Source of the DNA: Bacillus sp. SD088
GTDB lineage: Bacteria > Bacillota > Bacilli > Bacillales > Bacillaceae_C
Assembly: GCF_017355205.1 (NCBI RefSeq)
Contig: NZ_JADIJK010000003.1
Span: 124,001-188,000, forward strand
Direction: 5' to 3'
DNA length: 64,000 bases
Made by a program: the position numbers and the translations under genes. Below the pieces are notes generated by a model. The model made no database searches. It worked only from the letters and a program-made list of their open reading frames with translations, and was not told the DNA's origin. Position 1 is the stretch's first letter, and every line of letters starts with the position of its first letter. Positions 1 through 8,060 of the stretch are shown piece after piece.

Positions 1-640
1 TTTTGCAATATTCCTCCCATTTCAGAGTCCCTGTCTCCGCATAAATTCTTTTAATTTTAGAATTCATGATCCATTCCAAAGTATAAAGCCCATGTATCCC
101 CATATCGATTACAGCTCCACCGCCTGTCAAATCTGCATCCCAAAACCATTTACTATGAAAAGGCCCATTATGGACTTCATTGGACCGAAGCATAATGATA
201 TCTCCTAAGCCACCTTGATCGATAATTTCTTTTATTTTTACTAAAGCTGGCTTAAATCTCATGTTCTCACCATAAAGTGCTAAAACCCCATTCTCCTTGG
301 CAGCAGCTACTATTTCTCTAGCCTCTTTTACATTACGTGCCAATGGTTTTTCGATTAAGAAAGGTTTCTTTTCCTTTATGCAGGCCATTGCTATTTCATA
401 ATGTAGATGATTAGGAACGGTAATATCTACACAATCTATATTGGGATTCGCAACTAATTCTCTCCAGTCATTGGTCCAATTTTCCACTCCAAAATCATTC
501 GCGGTTTTCTTTGCATTCTCCATACTTTTTGAAGCAATCATGCCAATATTAATGTCAAACATTTTATAACCTGTCGCATGTGCTTTGCCCATAAATCCCG
601 TTCCGATAATCCCAACTCGTATCTCTTGTTGACTGATCAT
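1..640 (-). CDS. Gfo/Idh/MocA-family sugar dehydrogenase, partial (C-terminus outside window)
   Basis: About 213 residues are visible from the ATG at 638-640; the rest runs off the left edge. The N-terminal Rossmann signature GIIGTGFMGKAHA (NAD(P) binding) and the EKPLA motif around residue 98, whose lysine is the family's conserved catalytic/cofactor residue, identify the Gfo/Idh/MocA family. Such enzymes oxidise or epimerise sugars or inositols in the cytosol; the substrate cannot be read here. The gene follows the two CUT1 permease genes by 32 bp on the same strand and probably ends that operon as the enzyme for the imported sugar. An AAGGGGAG-like Shine-Dalgarno lies just upstream of the ATG. 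Confidence 0.9.
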   Translation of the reverse strand, partial: MISQQEIRVGIIGTGFMGKAHATGYKMFDINIGMIASKSMENAKKTANDFGVENWTNDWRELVANPNIDCVDITVPNHLHYEIAMACIKEKKPFLIEKPLARNVKEAREIVAAAKENGVLALYGENMRFKPALVKIKEIIDQGGLGDIIMLRSNEVHNGPFHSKWFWDADLTGGGAVIDMGIHGLYTLEWIMNSKIKRIYAETGTLKWEEYCK

Positions 641-672
641 GTTTAAAACTCCCCTTTCAAAAATATATTGCT

Positions 673-1551
673 TTAACCTTTTGCACCAGAGATAACAATT
701 CCTTTAATAACATGTTTTTGAAAAATGAAGAATAATATTAATGGTGGCAATATAGCGATTAAAGAAGCCGCCATTAAAAGGTTCCAGGGAGTAGCTGTAT
801 ACATGCTTGTAAAATTAGCCAACCCCAAAGAAAGCGGATACTTATCTGTGCTGCTTAAATAAATTAAAGGACCTATTAAATCATTCCAGCGATACATAAA
901 TTCCAAAATTGCTGCTGTCGTCATCGCCGGAATCGATAAAGGTAATATAATTCGGAAATAAAGTGTAAATGTACCACCTCCATCAACTTTCAATGCGTCA
1001 TCTAACTCTCTTGGTAAGCCTAAATAAAATTGCCTTAATAAAAAGACTAAAAAGGCACTTGCACCGAAAGACGGTATAACTAATGGTAAATAGGTGTTTA
1101 GCCACCCGAATTCATTAAAGATTAAATACTGAGGAATCATTGTCACTTGTGGTGGTATCATCATTGTCGCTAAAACGATTGCAAACCAGATATTTCTACC
1201 TCTTGCACGCAATCGTGCAAATGCAAAAGCCACCAGTGTAGATGTGAAGACCGTTGCGGTAACTGTAACAACTGTATACCATGATGTGTTCCATAGGTAT
1301 CTACCAAATGGGACAACTTCAAACACTTCAATAAAATTACTCCATTGTAAAGGCCAAGGAATCCAAGTCATTGGTACTGTATGTACTTGACCTAGTGTTT
1401 TTAATGAGGTGGATATCATCCAGACTAATGGAAATAAAAATAAACAGAGACATAAAAATAGGAATAAATAGGTTATTACTTTGCCGAATGGGCTTACATC
1501 TCCTGGTTTGTATAACTTTCTAAACCATTTTTCAGGAAAAATATTTTTCAA
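673..1551 (-). CDS. Carbohydrate ABC transporter permease, MalG/CUT1 type
   Basis: 292 residues with about six hydrophobic segments. The cytoplasmic EAA loop is visible as ELDDALKVDGGG followed by FRIILPLS (about residues 180-205), the site that docks the ATPase. It forms the inner-membrane channel with the product of 1563-2528 and takes sugar from the lipoprotein at 2800-4143. The gene starts 11 bp after its partner permease, so they are co-transcribed. It is clearly paralogous to the permease at 26195-27058, sharing long identical stretches such as MVAFGFARLRARG-like segments. No ATPase gene adjoins it. Confidence 0.93.
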   Translation of the reverse strand: MKNIFPEKWFRKLYKPGDVSPFGKVITYLFLFLCLCLFLFPLVWMISTSLKTLGQVHTVPMTWIPWPLQWSNFIEVFEVVPFGRYLWNTSWYTVVTVTATVFTSTLVAFAFARLRARGRNIWFAIVLATMMIPPQVTMIPQYLIFNEFGWLNTYLPLVIPSFGASAFLVFLLRQFYLGLPRELDDALKVDGGGTFTLYFRIILPLSIPAMTTAAILEFMYRWNDLIGPLIYLSSTDKYPLSLGLANFTSMYTATPWNLLMAASLIAILPPLILFFIFQKHVIKGIVISGAKG

Positions 1552-1562
1552 ACTAACCGCTC

Positions 1563-2528
1563 CTAACTTCTATTATCATATTCATAATGTATTTGTTTCC
1601 GTGAAATCCATAAAGTTAGCATAGTTAGTAAGGCTATGATCAAAAATAATATCCAAGCTTGAGCTGAAGCATAGCCCATACGAAATTGGCTAAATGCTGT
1701 TTCAAAAAGATTGAGTACATAAAAATATGAGCCCCATTCCGGACCGCCCGAGGTAATAACATAAGCCTCAGTAAAAATTTGAAAGGACGATATAATGGCC
1801 ATAATAGTATTAAACAAAATGACTGGTGAAACCATTGGGATCGTGATTTTGAAAAATCTCTGGAAAGCATTTGCACCATCAATCGCTGCTGCTTCATATA
1901 GTTCATCAGGAAGACTCTGTAAACTAGCTAGAAAAATGATCATGGTGCTTCCCAATGCTGTAAAACGCATTAAAACAAATGATGGAATAACCCAAGTTGA
2001 ACTTGTAAACCACCCAGGTCCCTTGGCACCAAATGTAGAATGGATAATGTTATTAACAACACCGAAATCTGGATTGAGTAGCCATGCCCATAGAAAAGCC
2101 ACTGAAACTCCTGAGATTATGCTCGGTGCATAGTAAAATGTTCTAAAAAGTGCTTGTCCTTTAACCTTTTGATTTAATAAAATAGCTAGCAGTAGACTCA
2201 TGATGATGGTAAATGGGACGCCTAAAATGACAAAGTACCCAGTAACCTTTAGAGATTTATAGAATAAATTATCTTGGAATAATTTAGTATAGTTAGATAG
2301 ACCAACCCATTCAGGTGTTTCGATTACATTATAATTTGTGAAGCTTAGAATGAGTGAGGCTATTATCGGACCACCAATAAAGAAGACGAAGCCTAAAAGC
2401 CAAGGAGATATAAATAGGTAAAACATCCCCTCTTCCTTCTTTTGTTCTCTATTCATTGATCTTTTAAGTCTTAAATTTCTTTTAGTGTGATTATGTGACA
2501 AATTGCGCTGATTTCTATTTTCCACCAA
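1563..2528 (-). CDS. Carbohydrate ABC transporter permease, MalF/CUT1 type
   Basis: 321 residues. A basic N-terminal tail of about 35 residues is followed by six predicted membrane spans. The EAA motif is DELYEAAAIDGANAFQRFF (about residues 208-226). The start is a TTG with AGAGGTGATC at good spacing upstream; an internal ATG at codon 25 is an alternative. It pairs with the MalG-type permease just downstream. The paralogue is 27064-27981. The intergenic gap to its binding-protein gene holds a 230-bp repeat (2551-2780), unusual inside an operon. Confidence 0.92.
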   Translation of the reverse strand: MVENRNQRNLSHNHTKRNLRLKRSMNREQKKEEGMFYLFISPWLLGFVFFIGGPIIASLILSFTNYNVIETPEWVGLSNYTKLFQDNLFYKSLKVTGYFVILGVPFTIIMSLLLAILLNQKVKGQALFRTFYYAPSIISGVSVAFLWAWLLNPDFGVVNNIIHSTFGAKGPGWFTSSTWVIPSFVLMRFTALGSTMIIFLASLQSLPDELYEAAAIDGANAFQRFFKITIPMVSPVILFNTIMAIISSFQIFTEAYVITSGGPEWGSYFYVLNLFETAFSQFRMGYASAQAWILFLIIALLTMLTLWISRKQIHYEYDNRS

Positions 2529-2550
2529 TTAGATCACCTCTTTTTAGCGA

Positions 2551-2780
2551 TGAGGCTGGGACAAAAGTCTTTTCACCAAAGAAAACACCGAACCACTATC
2601 GCGTATATAACCTGCTCCGAAAATATACTTCGCTTTCCGCGGGCGAGTGTCAAGCCTCCTCAGGCTTGCCTTCGGGGTCTTGCCAAACTCTTACTTCGCA
2701 CTGGAGTCTAAGTATATTTCCTTCGCTAAGGTAATTAATTATTCGTCTTCGGCACTTAATATAATTTTGTCACAACCTCA
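2551..2780. repeat. Dispersed intergenic repeat, family 1 (full copy)
   Basis: The ends are inverted: TGAGGCTGGGACAAAA at the left and TTTTGTCACAACCTCA at the right. The interior carries AATATACTTCGCTTTCCGCG, then a GC-rich hairpin region, then GGAGTCTAAGTATATTTCC and CTTCGCTAAGG. Other copies are at 29927-30063 (internally shortened) and 59038-59270 (full). It lies between the binding-protein and permease genes of one operon, where it could fold in the mRNA and lower downstream expression. The apparent open frames inside it are by-products of the repeat. Confidence 0.85.
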
Positions 2781-2799
2781 AAGTAAGCCTTACTTTTAA

Positions 2800-4143
2800 T
2801 TAATCATTTAAATTTCTTAGACCTTGGTCGACTTCTTCCAACGCTTTATCAATGTCCTTATTATTATTGTAAACCGCGTCAATGTTCTGATTTATAATCG
2901 TTCTGATGTTTGAAAAATCGGATATTTTATGGTTGTCAGCTGCTCTGCCATATTTCATTGCTCCTTCTATCGCCTCTTTAATTTGCTCTTTCGTCATAAT
3001 AATATTTTCATAGCCTTCAATCGTTTCATAGTACTCATCATTTAATTTTTCGTAAACTGGCGGATTATTTAAATCCACCATTTGTTGGTAGCCTCCACCT
3101 TCTGGATCTGTAATAAATTTAATAAATTCCCAAGCTTCGTCAGGATGCTTAGAATCCTTCCCTATTGTCCATGGATCAACATACATTGGAACTTGCCTAT
3201 CCTCCCCAGCAAACGGTAATGCGGCAAATCCCCAATTAAATTCTGCGGGTAAATAAGACATTACTCCCCATCCACCATTAATGGCCATTGCAACTCTTCC
3301 AGAAAGAAATGGATCACTAATCTGGGATATTGCCTCCACTTGTGAAGGGTTAGGCGATACTTTATGCTTGTAAATTAGATCATAATTAGCTTGTATTGAT
3401 TCCTTATTTTTAGGATTGTTTAACGCCTGTGGATCACCCATCTCACCAGTTTCATACGCTTCTTTTGTAAAAAAATCTCCCCCAAAGAACCAGGAAAAGC
3501 GATTTGGAGTTTCGGGATTATAGAGACCATAGATTGCCTCGTTCGGAATATCGATATTTTTTGTTAATTTCTTAGCCTTATCCACCATTTCATCCCAATC
3601 CCAACTTACATCTTCCCAATCCGTTGTAGGATATTCTACTCCAGCTTCATCAAAGATGTCTTTGTTATAAAATAAATAAGTTCCCATACTTAACATCGGG
3701 ATACCATAAGTTTTCCCTTGAACCTTATACAACTCCATCAACTCATCAGGAATCCCATTTAAAAACTCTGCATCGCTCTCGACATAATTGCTTAGATCCA
3801 ATAATGTATTTCTCTTTTGATAGGTGCCAAACCCAGAACGCGACCAATTCGGTGACCAAACGTCCGGTGCATTTTCCCCAGCTAACATTGTGGAAAGGCG
3901 CTGGTCCATCTCATCTTGTGGAATCGTAACTAATTCAATCCGGATATTTGAATGTTCTTTTTCAAAGTCTTTAACCACTTGCTTATACCACTCATCACGA
4001 ACTGGACTAGTCGTTACTAACCAAGTTAATTCGGTTTTTTTAGAGCTTCCTCCTGAACTTTTGTCAGAATTACACGCAGCAAGTATACTTGGAAATAGTA
4101 ACAATATCGCAGAAAATACAGCTATCTTCTTAATTAAACTCAA
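2800..4143 (-). CDS. Sugar ABC transporter substrate-binding lipoprotein (CUT1, SBP family 1)
   Basis: 447 residues. The signal peptide (residues 1-23) ends in the lipobox LAAC, so Cys23 should be lipidated and anchor the protein to the outer face of the membrane. The mature part has the extracellular solute-binding family 1 layout, with MLAGENAPDVWSPNW near residue 95 and DPWTIGKDSKHPDEAWEFIKF near 325. It captures an oligosaccharide for the permeases at 673-2528. It aligns along its whole length with the lipoprotein at 28078-29421 (shared EFNWG/EFQWG, VDPW and NQNI segments), so the two importers derive from one duplication or from related imports. The substrate is unknown. Confidence 0.93.
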   Translation of the reverse strand: MSLIKKIAVFSAILLLFPSILAACNSDKSSGGSSKKTELTWLVTTSPVRDEWYKQVVKDFEKEHSNIRIELVTIPQDEMDQRLSTMLAGENAPDVWSPNWSRSGFGTYQKRNTLLDLSNYVESDAEFLNGIPDELMELYKVQGKTYGIPMLSMGTYLFYNKDIFDEAGVEYPTTDWEDVSWDWDEMVDKAKKLTKNIDIPNEAIYGLYNPETPNRFSWFFGGDFFTKEAYETGEMGDPQALNNPKNKESIQANYDLIYKHKVSPNPSQVEAISQISDPFLSGRVAMAINGGWGVMSYLPAEFNWGFAALPFAGEDRQVPMYVDPWTIGKDSKHPDEAWEFIKFITDPEGGGYQQMVDLNNPPVYEKLNDEYYETIEGYENIIMTKEQIKEAIEGAMKYGRAADNHKISDFSNIRTIINQNIDAVYNNNKDIDKALEEVDQGLRNLND

Positions 4144-4398
4144 AATTTCCCCTCCTTATTTTCAGTTAGTTTAGAAACCCCTTACAAATGGAGAAAAGTT
4201 ACAATTTTCCCCAAATCTTAGGATAACTTCTCTATATCAACTATCTTATAAAAGAAGGATTTTTGTTTCTTATAGTAATTCAAGAATTCCTTATAAAATT
4301 TTTACTAATGGCAAGAAGATTAGTAGGCATGGGGATTTGTCAGGGGATATTTACGTGAACCTGTTGGTTTGGAGTGAAAGTGAATTTAAAACACAAAA

Positions 4399-4437
4399 AG
4401 TTTTCTCCCATTATTCGTTAGCATAACGAGAGAAAAC
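4399..4437 (-). terminator. Rho-independent terminator after the AraC-type gene
   Basis: GTTTTCTC pairs with GAGAAAAC, enclosing a second hairpin CGTTA-GCA-TAACG. On the minus strand the stem is followed by TTTTTGTGTTTT. It lies about 70 bp beyond the AraC-type gene and ends the ROK-nagB-araC transcript. The rest of the 4144-4506 gap is AT-rich leader of the lipoprotein gene; I see no clear promoter or operator there. Confidence 0.75.
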
Positions 4438-4506
4438 AAGAATAGTCATATAAAATTAAAACACAGAACCATGTAGCGGGTCCAAAAGAACTGGTATTTG
4501 AATGGT

Positions 4507-5418
4507 TTAGTTAGCAAAAACCCTGGCTCTCGATTTATTTCTAAATTGCTTTGGAGTCATCCCGACAAATTTTTTAAATACCGAAGTAAAATATGGAATA
4601 TTATTATAACCTGAGTCTAATGCAATCTCGATAATTTTCAAATCGGTTTTTGCTAAGAGATTTCTTGCATAATGAATACGCCTAGAATTCAGAAATTCAG
4701 TAACGGTCATATCCGTCCGTTTTTTAAACTCTCTGCTAAGATATGAGGGATTGATATGAAACACAGAGGCGATTCTAGTTAAGTTCAAATCCTGTTTAAA
4801 GTTCTGATTTATATAGCCAATGGACTCGACGATGATTTGCGGTAAGTCTATCTCATCAATACACTTTTTATTCACATTGATCTGCTTATTGTAAATTCTA
4901 TTAATCTCGATGATCAAAATATGGAGCAATGAAATTAAATAATCCAGGGATGTTTTTGGGAAGCTATTATACTCTGTTTGCATTCGATCGAAAACTAATT
5001 CTAATCGTTCTTTTTCCGTACAATCCAATTTGATCATCGGTGAATAATCAGCATAATTCACTTTTATAAATTCCAAGACATCTATTCCATCCATATTCGG
5101 AAATTTTTCACCTAATTCTAGGTTAAAAATAATTACTAATACTTTAAAACCTTTCTTATCGACTAGTTCTGTCTTATGCAATTTATATGGACTAATCACA
5201 AAAAGATCACTGTGAGCAAAATCATATTCGTTATCTTCAATATAGCATTTTCCCTGCCCCTCAAGGATATACAAAATTTCAATTTGCTTATGCCATTCCC
5301 ACATCATTTTCCAACCATTACTATTGTGATCAATCTTTAAGTCAATGTATTGTAAATCCTGCCTAGTCTGCAGCATACTAAATCTCCCCATTTTACTACC
5401 AAGAGTAGTCATATTCAT
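4507..5418 (-). CDS. AraC-family transcriptional regulator with cupin sensor domain
   Basis: 303 residues. The N-terminal part (about 15-160) has the AraC cupin-like fold signature WHKQIEILYILEGQG. The C-terminal 100 residues hold two helix-turn-helix motifs: LTRIASVFHINPSYLSREFKK and the closing IIEIALDSGYNNIPYFTSVFKKF...TPKQFRN. It is soluble and ligand-responsive in type. It sits between nagB and the CUT1 binding-protein gene and probably activates one or both in response to the imported sugar. The start could also be an internal Met (codons 3 or 10). Confidence 0.9.
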   Translation of the reverse strand: MNMTTLGSKMGRFSMLQTRQDLQYIDLKIDHNSNGWKMMWEWHKQIEILYILEGQGKCYIEDNEYDFAHSDLFVISPYKLHKTELVDKKGFKVLVIIFNLELGEKFPNMDGIDVLEFIKVNYADYSPMIKLDCTEKERLELVFDRMQTEYNSFPKTSLDYLISLLHILIIEINRIYNKQINVNKKCIDEIDLPQIIVESIGYINQNFKQDLNLTRIASVFHINPSYLSREFKKRTDMTVTEFLNSRRIHYARNLLAKTDLKIIEIALDSGYNNIPYFTSVFKKFVGMTPKQFRNKSRARVFAN

Positions 5419-5529
5419 ATTATACGTTCGGGATATTTATTAATCTAGTTGCGCTAAAGTGAATCTTTATAATTTTCAATATCAATGAAATAATGCTTTA
5501 TTGTCCAAGGCTTTGTTTAAAACAATCTT

Positions 5530-6258
5530 TTAAGCCTTAAGTGATATTCCTTCATCCAAAATAACGGTAAGATTCGGATGTAGCTGTAAAACAGAAGCTG
5601 GAAGCTCTGGTGTTACAGGTCCATAAAGTGCTTTATAAACAATTTCCGCTTTGTTTTCACCTTTTGCCAGTAAAATAATTTTTTTGGCTCTCATAATCGT
5701 CTTCATTCCCATCGTAATCCCTCTTTTGGGAACTCTATGAATCCCGCCAAAAACATGTGCCTTTGATTCTCTCGTTTTTTTGTCTAATTCAATAACATGT
5801 GTCGTCGTTCCAAATGCTGTCCCTGGTTCATTAAAACCAATATGCCCATTTAAGCCAATTCCTATGAACTGAACATCAATTCCTCCTTTTTCTGCAATTT
5901 TATCTTCAAATTGTGAACAAATTTGCTTAAAGTCCTCTTGTTCTGAAATATCTTTTAAAAAGATTATTTGTTCTTTTCTTAAGTTTAGCCTTTTAAAAAT
6001 TTGATCATGCATTCTATAATAACAACTTGCAGGATTAGTACTGGTCACCCCTATATATTCGTCCAAATTTACGGTGGATAAGTCATCAACGCTTACATGG
6101 TTATCCATTATTTTTTCTGCAAGTTCTTTATGGAATCCAACTGTAGTGTTTCCTGTTGCAAATCCAAGAAGTGAGTTAGGTTTATTTTTTATTTGGGTCA
6201 AAGCGATTTCCGCTACTTTCTCATCGTATTCACTCTGTTTCAAAATATCGATATTCAT
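5530..6258 (-). CDS. nagB: Glucosamine-6-phosphate deaminase
   Basis: 242 residues, the usual length for the Bacillus type. It converts glucosamine-6-phosphate to fructose-6-phosphate and ammonia in the cytosol. Motifs seen: SLLGFATGNTTVGFH (sugar-phosphate loop), NLDEYIG with the catalytic Asp, GIGLNGHIGFNEPG with the ring-opening His, and the C-terminal ILLAKGENKA. The start lies 4 bp after the ROK kinase stop, so translation is probably coupled. Presence of nagB implies that the neighbouring pathway yields an amino-sugar phosphate, or a related aldose/ketose isomerisation. Confidence 0.95.
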   Translation of the reverse strand: MNIDILKQSEYDEKVAEIALTQIKNKPNSLLGFATGNTTVGFHKELAEKIMDNHVSVDDLSTVNLDEYIGVTSTNPASCYYRMHDQIFKRLNLRKEQIIFLKDISEQEDFKQICSQFEDKIAEKGGIDVQFIGIGLNGHIGFNEPGTAFGTTTHVIELDKKTRESKAHVFGGIHRVPKRGITMGMKTIMRAKKIILLAKGENKAEIVYKALYGPVTPELPASVLQLHPNLTVILDEGISLKA

Positions 6259-6262
6259 TGTT

Positions 6263-7234
6263 TCACTCCCTTACATAAGATTCCACATTTTTCAATGCTA
6301 CACTAGCCGCTCCCAATAATCCCACATTATTATGATTTAACTCTGTAACTCTTACACTCTTTAAATTTTTTTTGGTGACAGGAAGGGCATAATCATCTAC
6401 AAATTGTTTGATTTTACTAATAACTGCTTTATGATTAAAAACTCCACCGCCAAAAACGATATGTTCAGGATTAAATAAATTTAAAATATTCGTCGTCCCT
6501 ATTCCTAAGCCTTCAATAGCTTGCTCAGAAACAATTTTTGCAAGTTTATCTCCATTATCAGCCGCCTGAAAAATCGTACTTGAATTTAACTTATTCCTTT
6601 TCTGAAGTTCAGATAAAACAGAGGTAGGGTATAGATGAAACCCATCTACTGCTTGTGTAATCATGCCACCACCAGAACTAACGGTTTCAAGATCATGGTA
6701 ACCGCCTATGCAAGAGTTTATCAGCATCTTTCCTGCTTCTCCGGCATAATTAGCTACGCCCCTATATAATTGAGAATTGGATACGATCCCCATTGCAATG
6801 CCAGTTCCAACATTTAGATAGATAAAGTCTCCAGATTTCTGCCCAACTCCCCATTGCATTTCAGCTAACGTTGCCGAATTAACATCGTTATCCAGAAATA
6901 CTGGTAATTTTATTTTTTCATGGATCATTTCTGCTAATGGAACAGATTTAAAAATTGGAATATTTATGGCACTTTGCCAGATTCCTTTGTCCGGATCAAC
7001 ATGTCCAACTAACCCTACTCCAACTGCACTCACATTGAATCCAGCGTATTGATCCACAAAATTACATAATGAATTATGGATACATTCAATTGACTTTTCT
7101 TGCGAATCGCTATTCATTTTATAGTACTTTTTATGAAAAATTTTTCCGAATTCGGATACAATGCCAATTTGAATTTTGGTTTTTCCAACATCTATACCAA
7201 TAACTGAAGTAAGTGAATTATTTTTAGTTATCAT
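6263..7234 (-). CDS. ROK-family sugar kinase
   Basis: 323 residues. The ATP-binding DIGVGKTK-like phosphate loop (IGIDVGKTKIQIG) is at residues 12-24 and the catalytic Asp lies in FLDNDVNSATLAEM (about 115-130). A ROK signature with GEAGK follows. The canonical zinc motif CxCGxxGC is reduced to a single Cys (CIGGYHD), so zinc binding is probably lost, which is uncommon for ROK kinases though not unknown. It likely phosphorylates a hexose or N-acetyl-hexosamine ahead of NagB. It is first in the ROK-nagB-araC operon. Confidence 0.88.
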   Translation of the reverse strand: MITKNNSLTSVIGIDVGKTKIQIGIVSEFGKIFHKKYYKMNSDSQEKSIECIHNSLCNFVDQYAGFNVSAVGVGLVGHVDPDKGIWQSAINIPIFKSVPLAEMIHEKIKLPVFLDNDVNSATLAEMQWGVGQKSGDFIYLNVGTGIAMGIVSNSQLYRGVANYAGEAGKMLINSCIGGYHDLETVSSGGGMITQAVDGFHLYPTSVLSELQKRNKLNSSTIFQAADNGDKLAKIVSEQAIEGLGIGTTNILNLFNPEHIVFGGGVFNHKAVISKIKQFVDDYALPVTKKNLKSVRVTELNHNNVGLLGAASVALKNVESYVRE

Positions 7235-7448
7235 TATAAAATACCACTTTCACATATTATAGTCTTTTTACAACTGATTGCTCACTAGCATTTTCCCGGC
7301 TTACGATAAACCGATATAGTATTTATCCTTTCTCACCCCTCCTTATAATTAGCTTTATAAAATCATTATAAAAAAATCTCATAAAATAACTAACATTTTT
7401 ATGACACTTTCTTATACAAATTTGCTATTTGGCCATGTGGTGTAAAAT

Positions 7449-7486
7449 AAAAAGTTGTCCAGCACTTATGCACTGAACAACTTTTT
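7449..7486 (-). terminator. Rho-independent terminator after smpB
   Basis: A 10-bp perfect stem AAAAAGTTGT/ACAACTTTTT with a loop of 18 bases, followed by T-rich sequence on the minus strand. It ends the secG-est-rnr-smpB transcript; the A-run also makes it usable from the plus strand. No tmRNA gene lies between it and the ROK gene. Confidence 0.85.
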
Positions 7487-7494
7487 CATTACAA

Positions 7495-7962
7495 CTATAC
7501 TTTTTGTCGCTCTCGAAAGGCTCTTTCGATATCTCGCTTGGCTTCTTTTCGTTTCAAATCCTCGCGTTTATCGTATTTCTTTTTCCCTTTGGCGAGTCCG
7601 ATTAATACTTTTGCGTAGCCGTTTTTAATATAGATTTTCAATGGAATAATCGAGTATCCTTGTTCCTTCGATTCTCCAATTAATTTACTAATTTCTTTAC
7701 GATGCAATAATAATTTTCTAGTTCGTAAAGGGTCATGATTATAACGATTTCCCTGTTCGTATGGACTAATATGGACATTGTGTAAGTATAGCTCTCCATT
7801 TTGGATCCGAGCAAAGGAATCTTTTAAATTAACTCTTCCAGCCCGAATCGATTTAATTTCTGTCCCTTGTAAAACCATTCCCGCTTCATACGTTTCTTCA
7901 ACAGAATAATCATGACGCGCCTTTTTATTTTGCGCAATCAGTTTTCCTTCCCCTTTTGGCAT
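7495..7962 (-). CDS. smpB: SsrA-binding protein SmpB
   Basis: 155 residues, family length. It binds tmRNA and delivers it to stalled ribosomes for trans-translation. Seen: the N-terminal [31 protein letters not shown] core, KDSFARI and [13 protein letters not shown] beta-barrel segments, and a basic C-terminal tail [17 protein letters not shown] that enters the decoding centre. A GGGGGG-rich Shine-Dalgarno precedes the ATG. It follows rnr by about 100 bp, as in other Bacillaceae. The usual neighbour ssrA is absent downstream. Confidence 0.97.
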   Translation of the reverse strand: MPKGEGKLIAQNKKARHDYSVEETYEAGMVLQGTEIKSIRAGRVNLKDSFARIQNGELYLHNVHISPYEQGNRYNHDPLRTRKLLLHRKEISKLIGESKEQGYSIIPLKIYIKNGYAKVLIGLAKGKKKYDKREDLKRKEAKRDIERAFRERQKV

Positions 7963-8060
7963 GTGTAATCCCCCCTCTATTCTGTTCTATGAAATTTGGT
8001 TCCTCTATTATACACGAAGGAGAAAAAGGGTGGAAGCCTCCGCCTCCAACCCATCTGACA

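Noticed and set aside
2495-2734. A 79-codon plus-strand frame
   Set aside because: It falls inside the family 1 repeat and changes among copies; not a gene.
7235-7494. A tmRNA (ssrA) gene after smpB, expected from Bacillus order
   Set aside because: The 260-bp gap holds only the smpB terminator and the ROK leader; no tRNA-like ends or tag reading frame are present.
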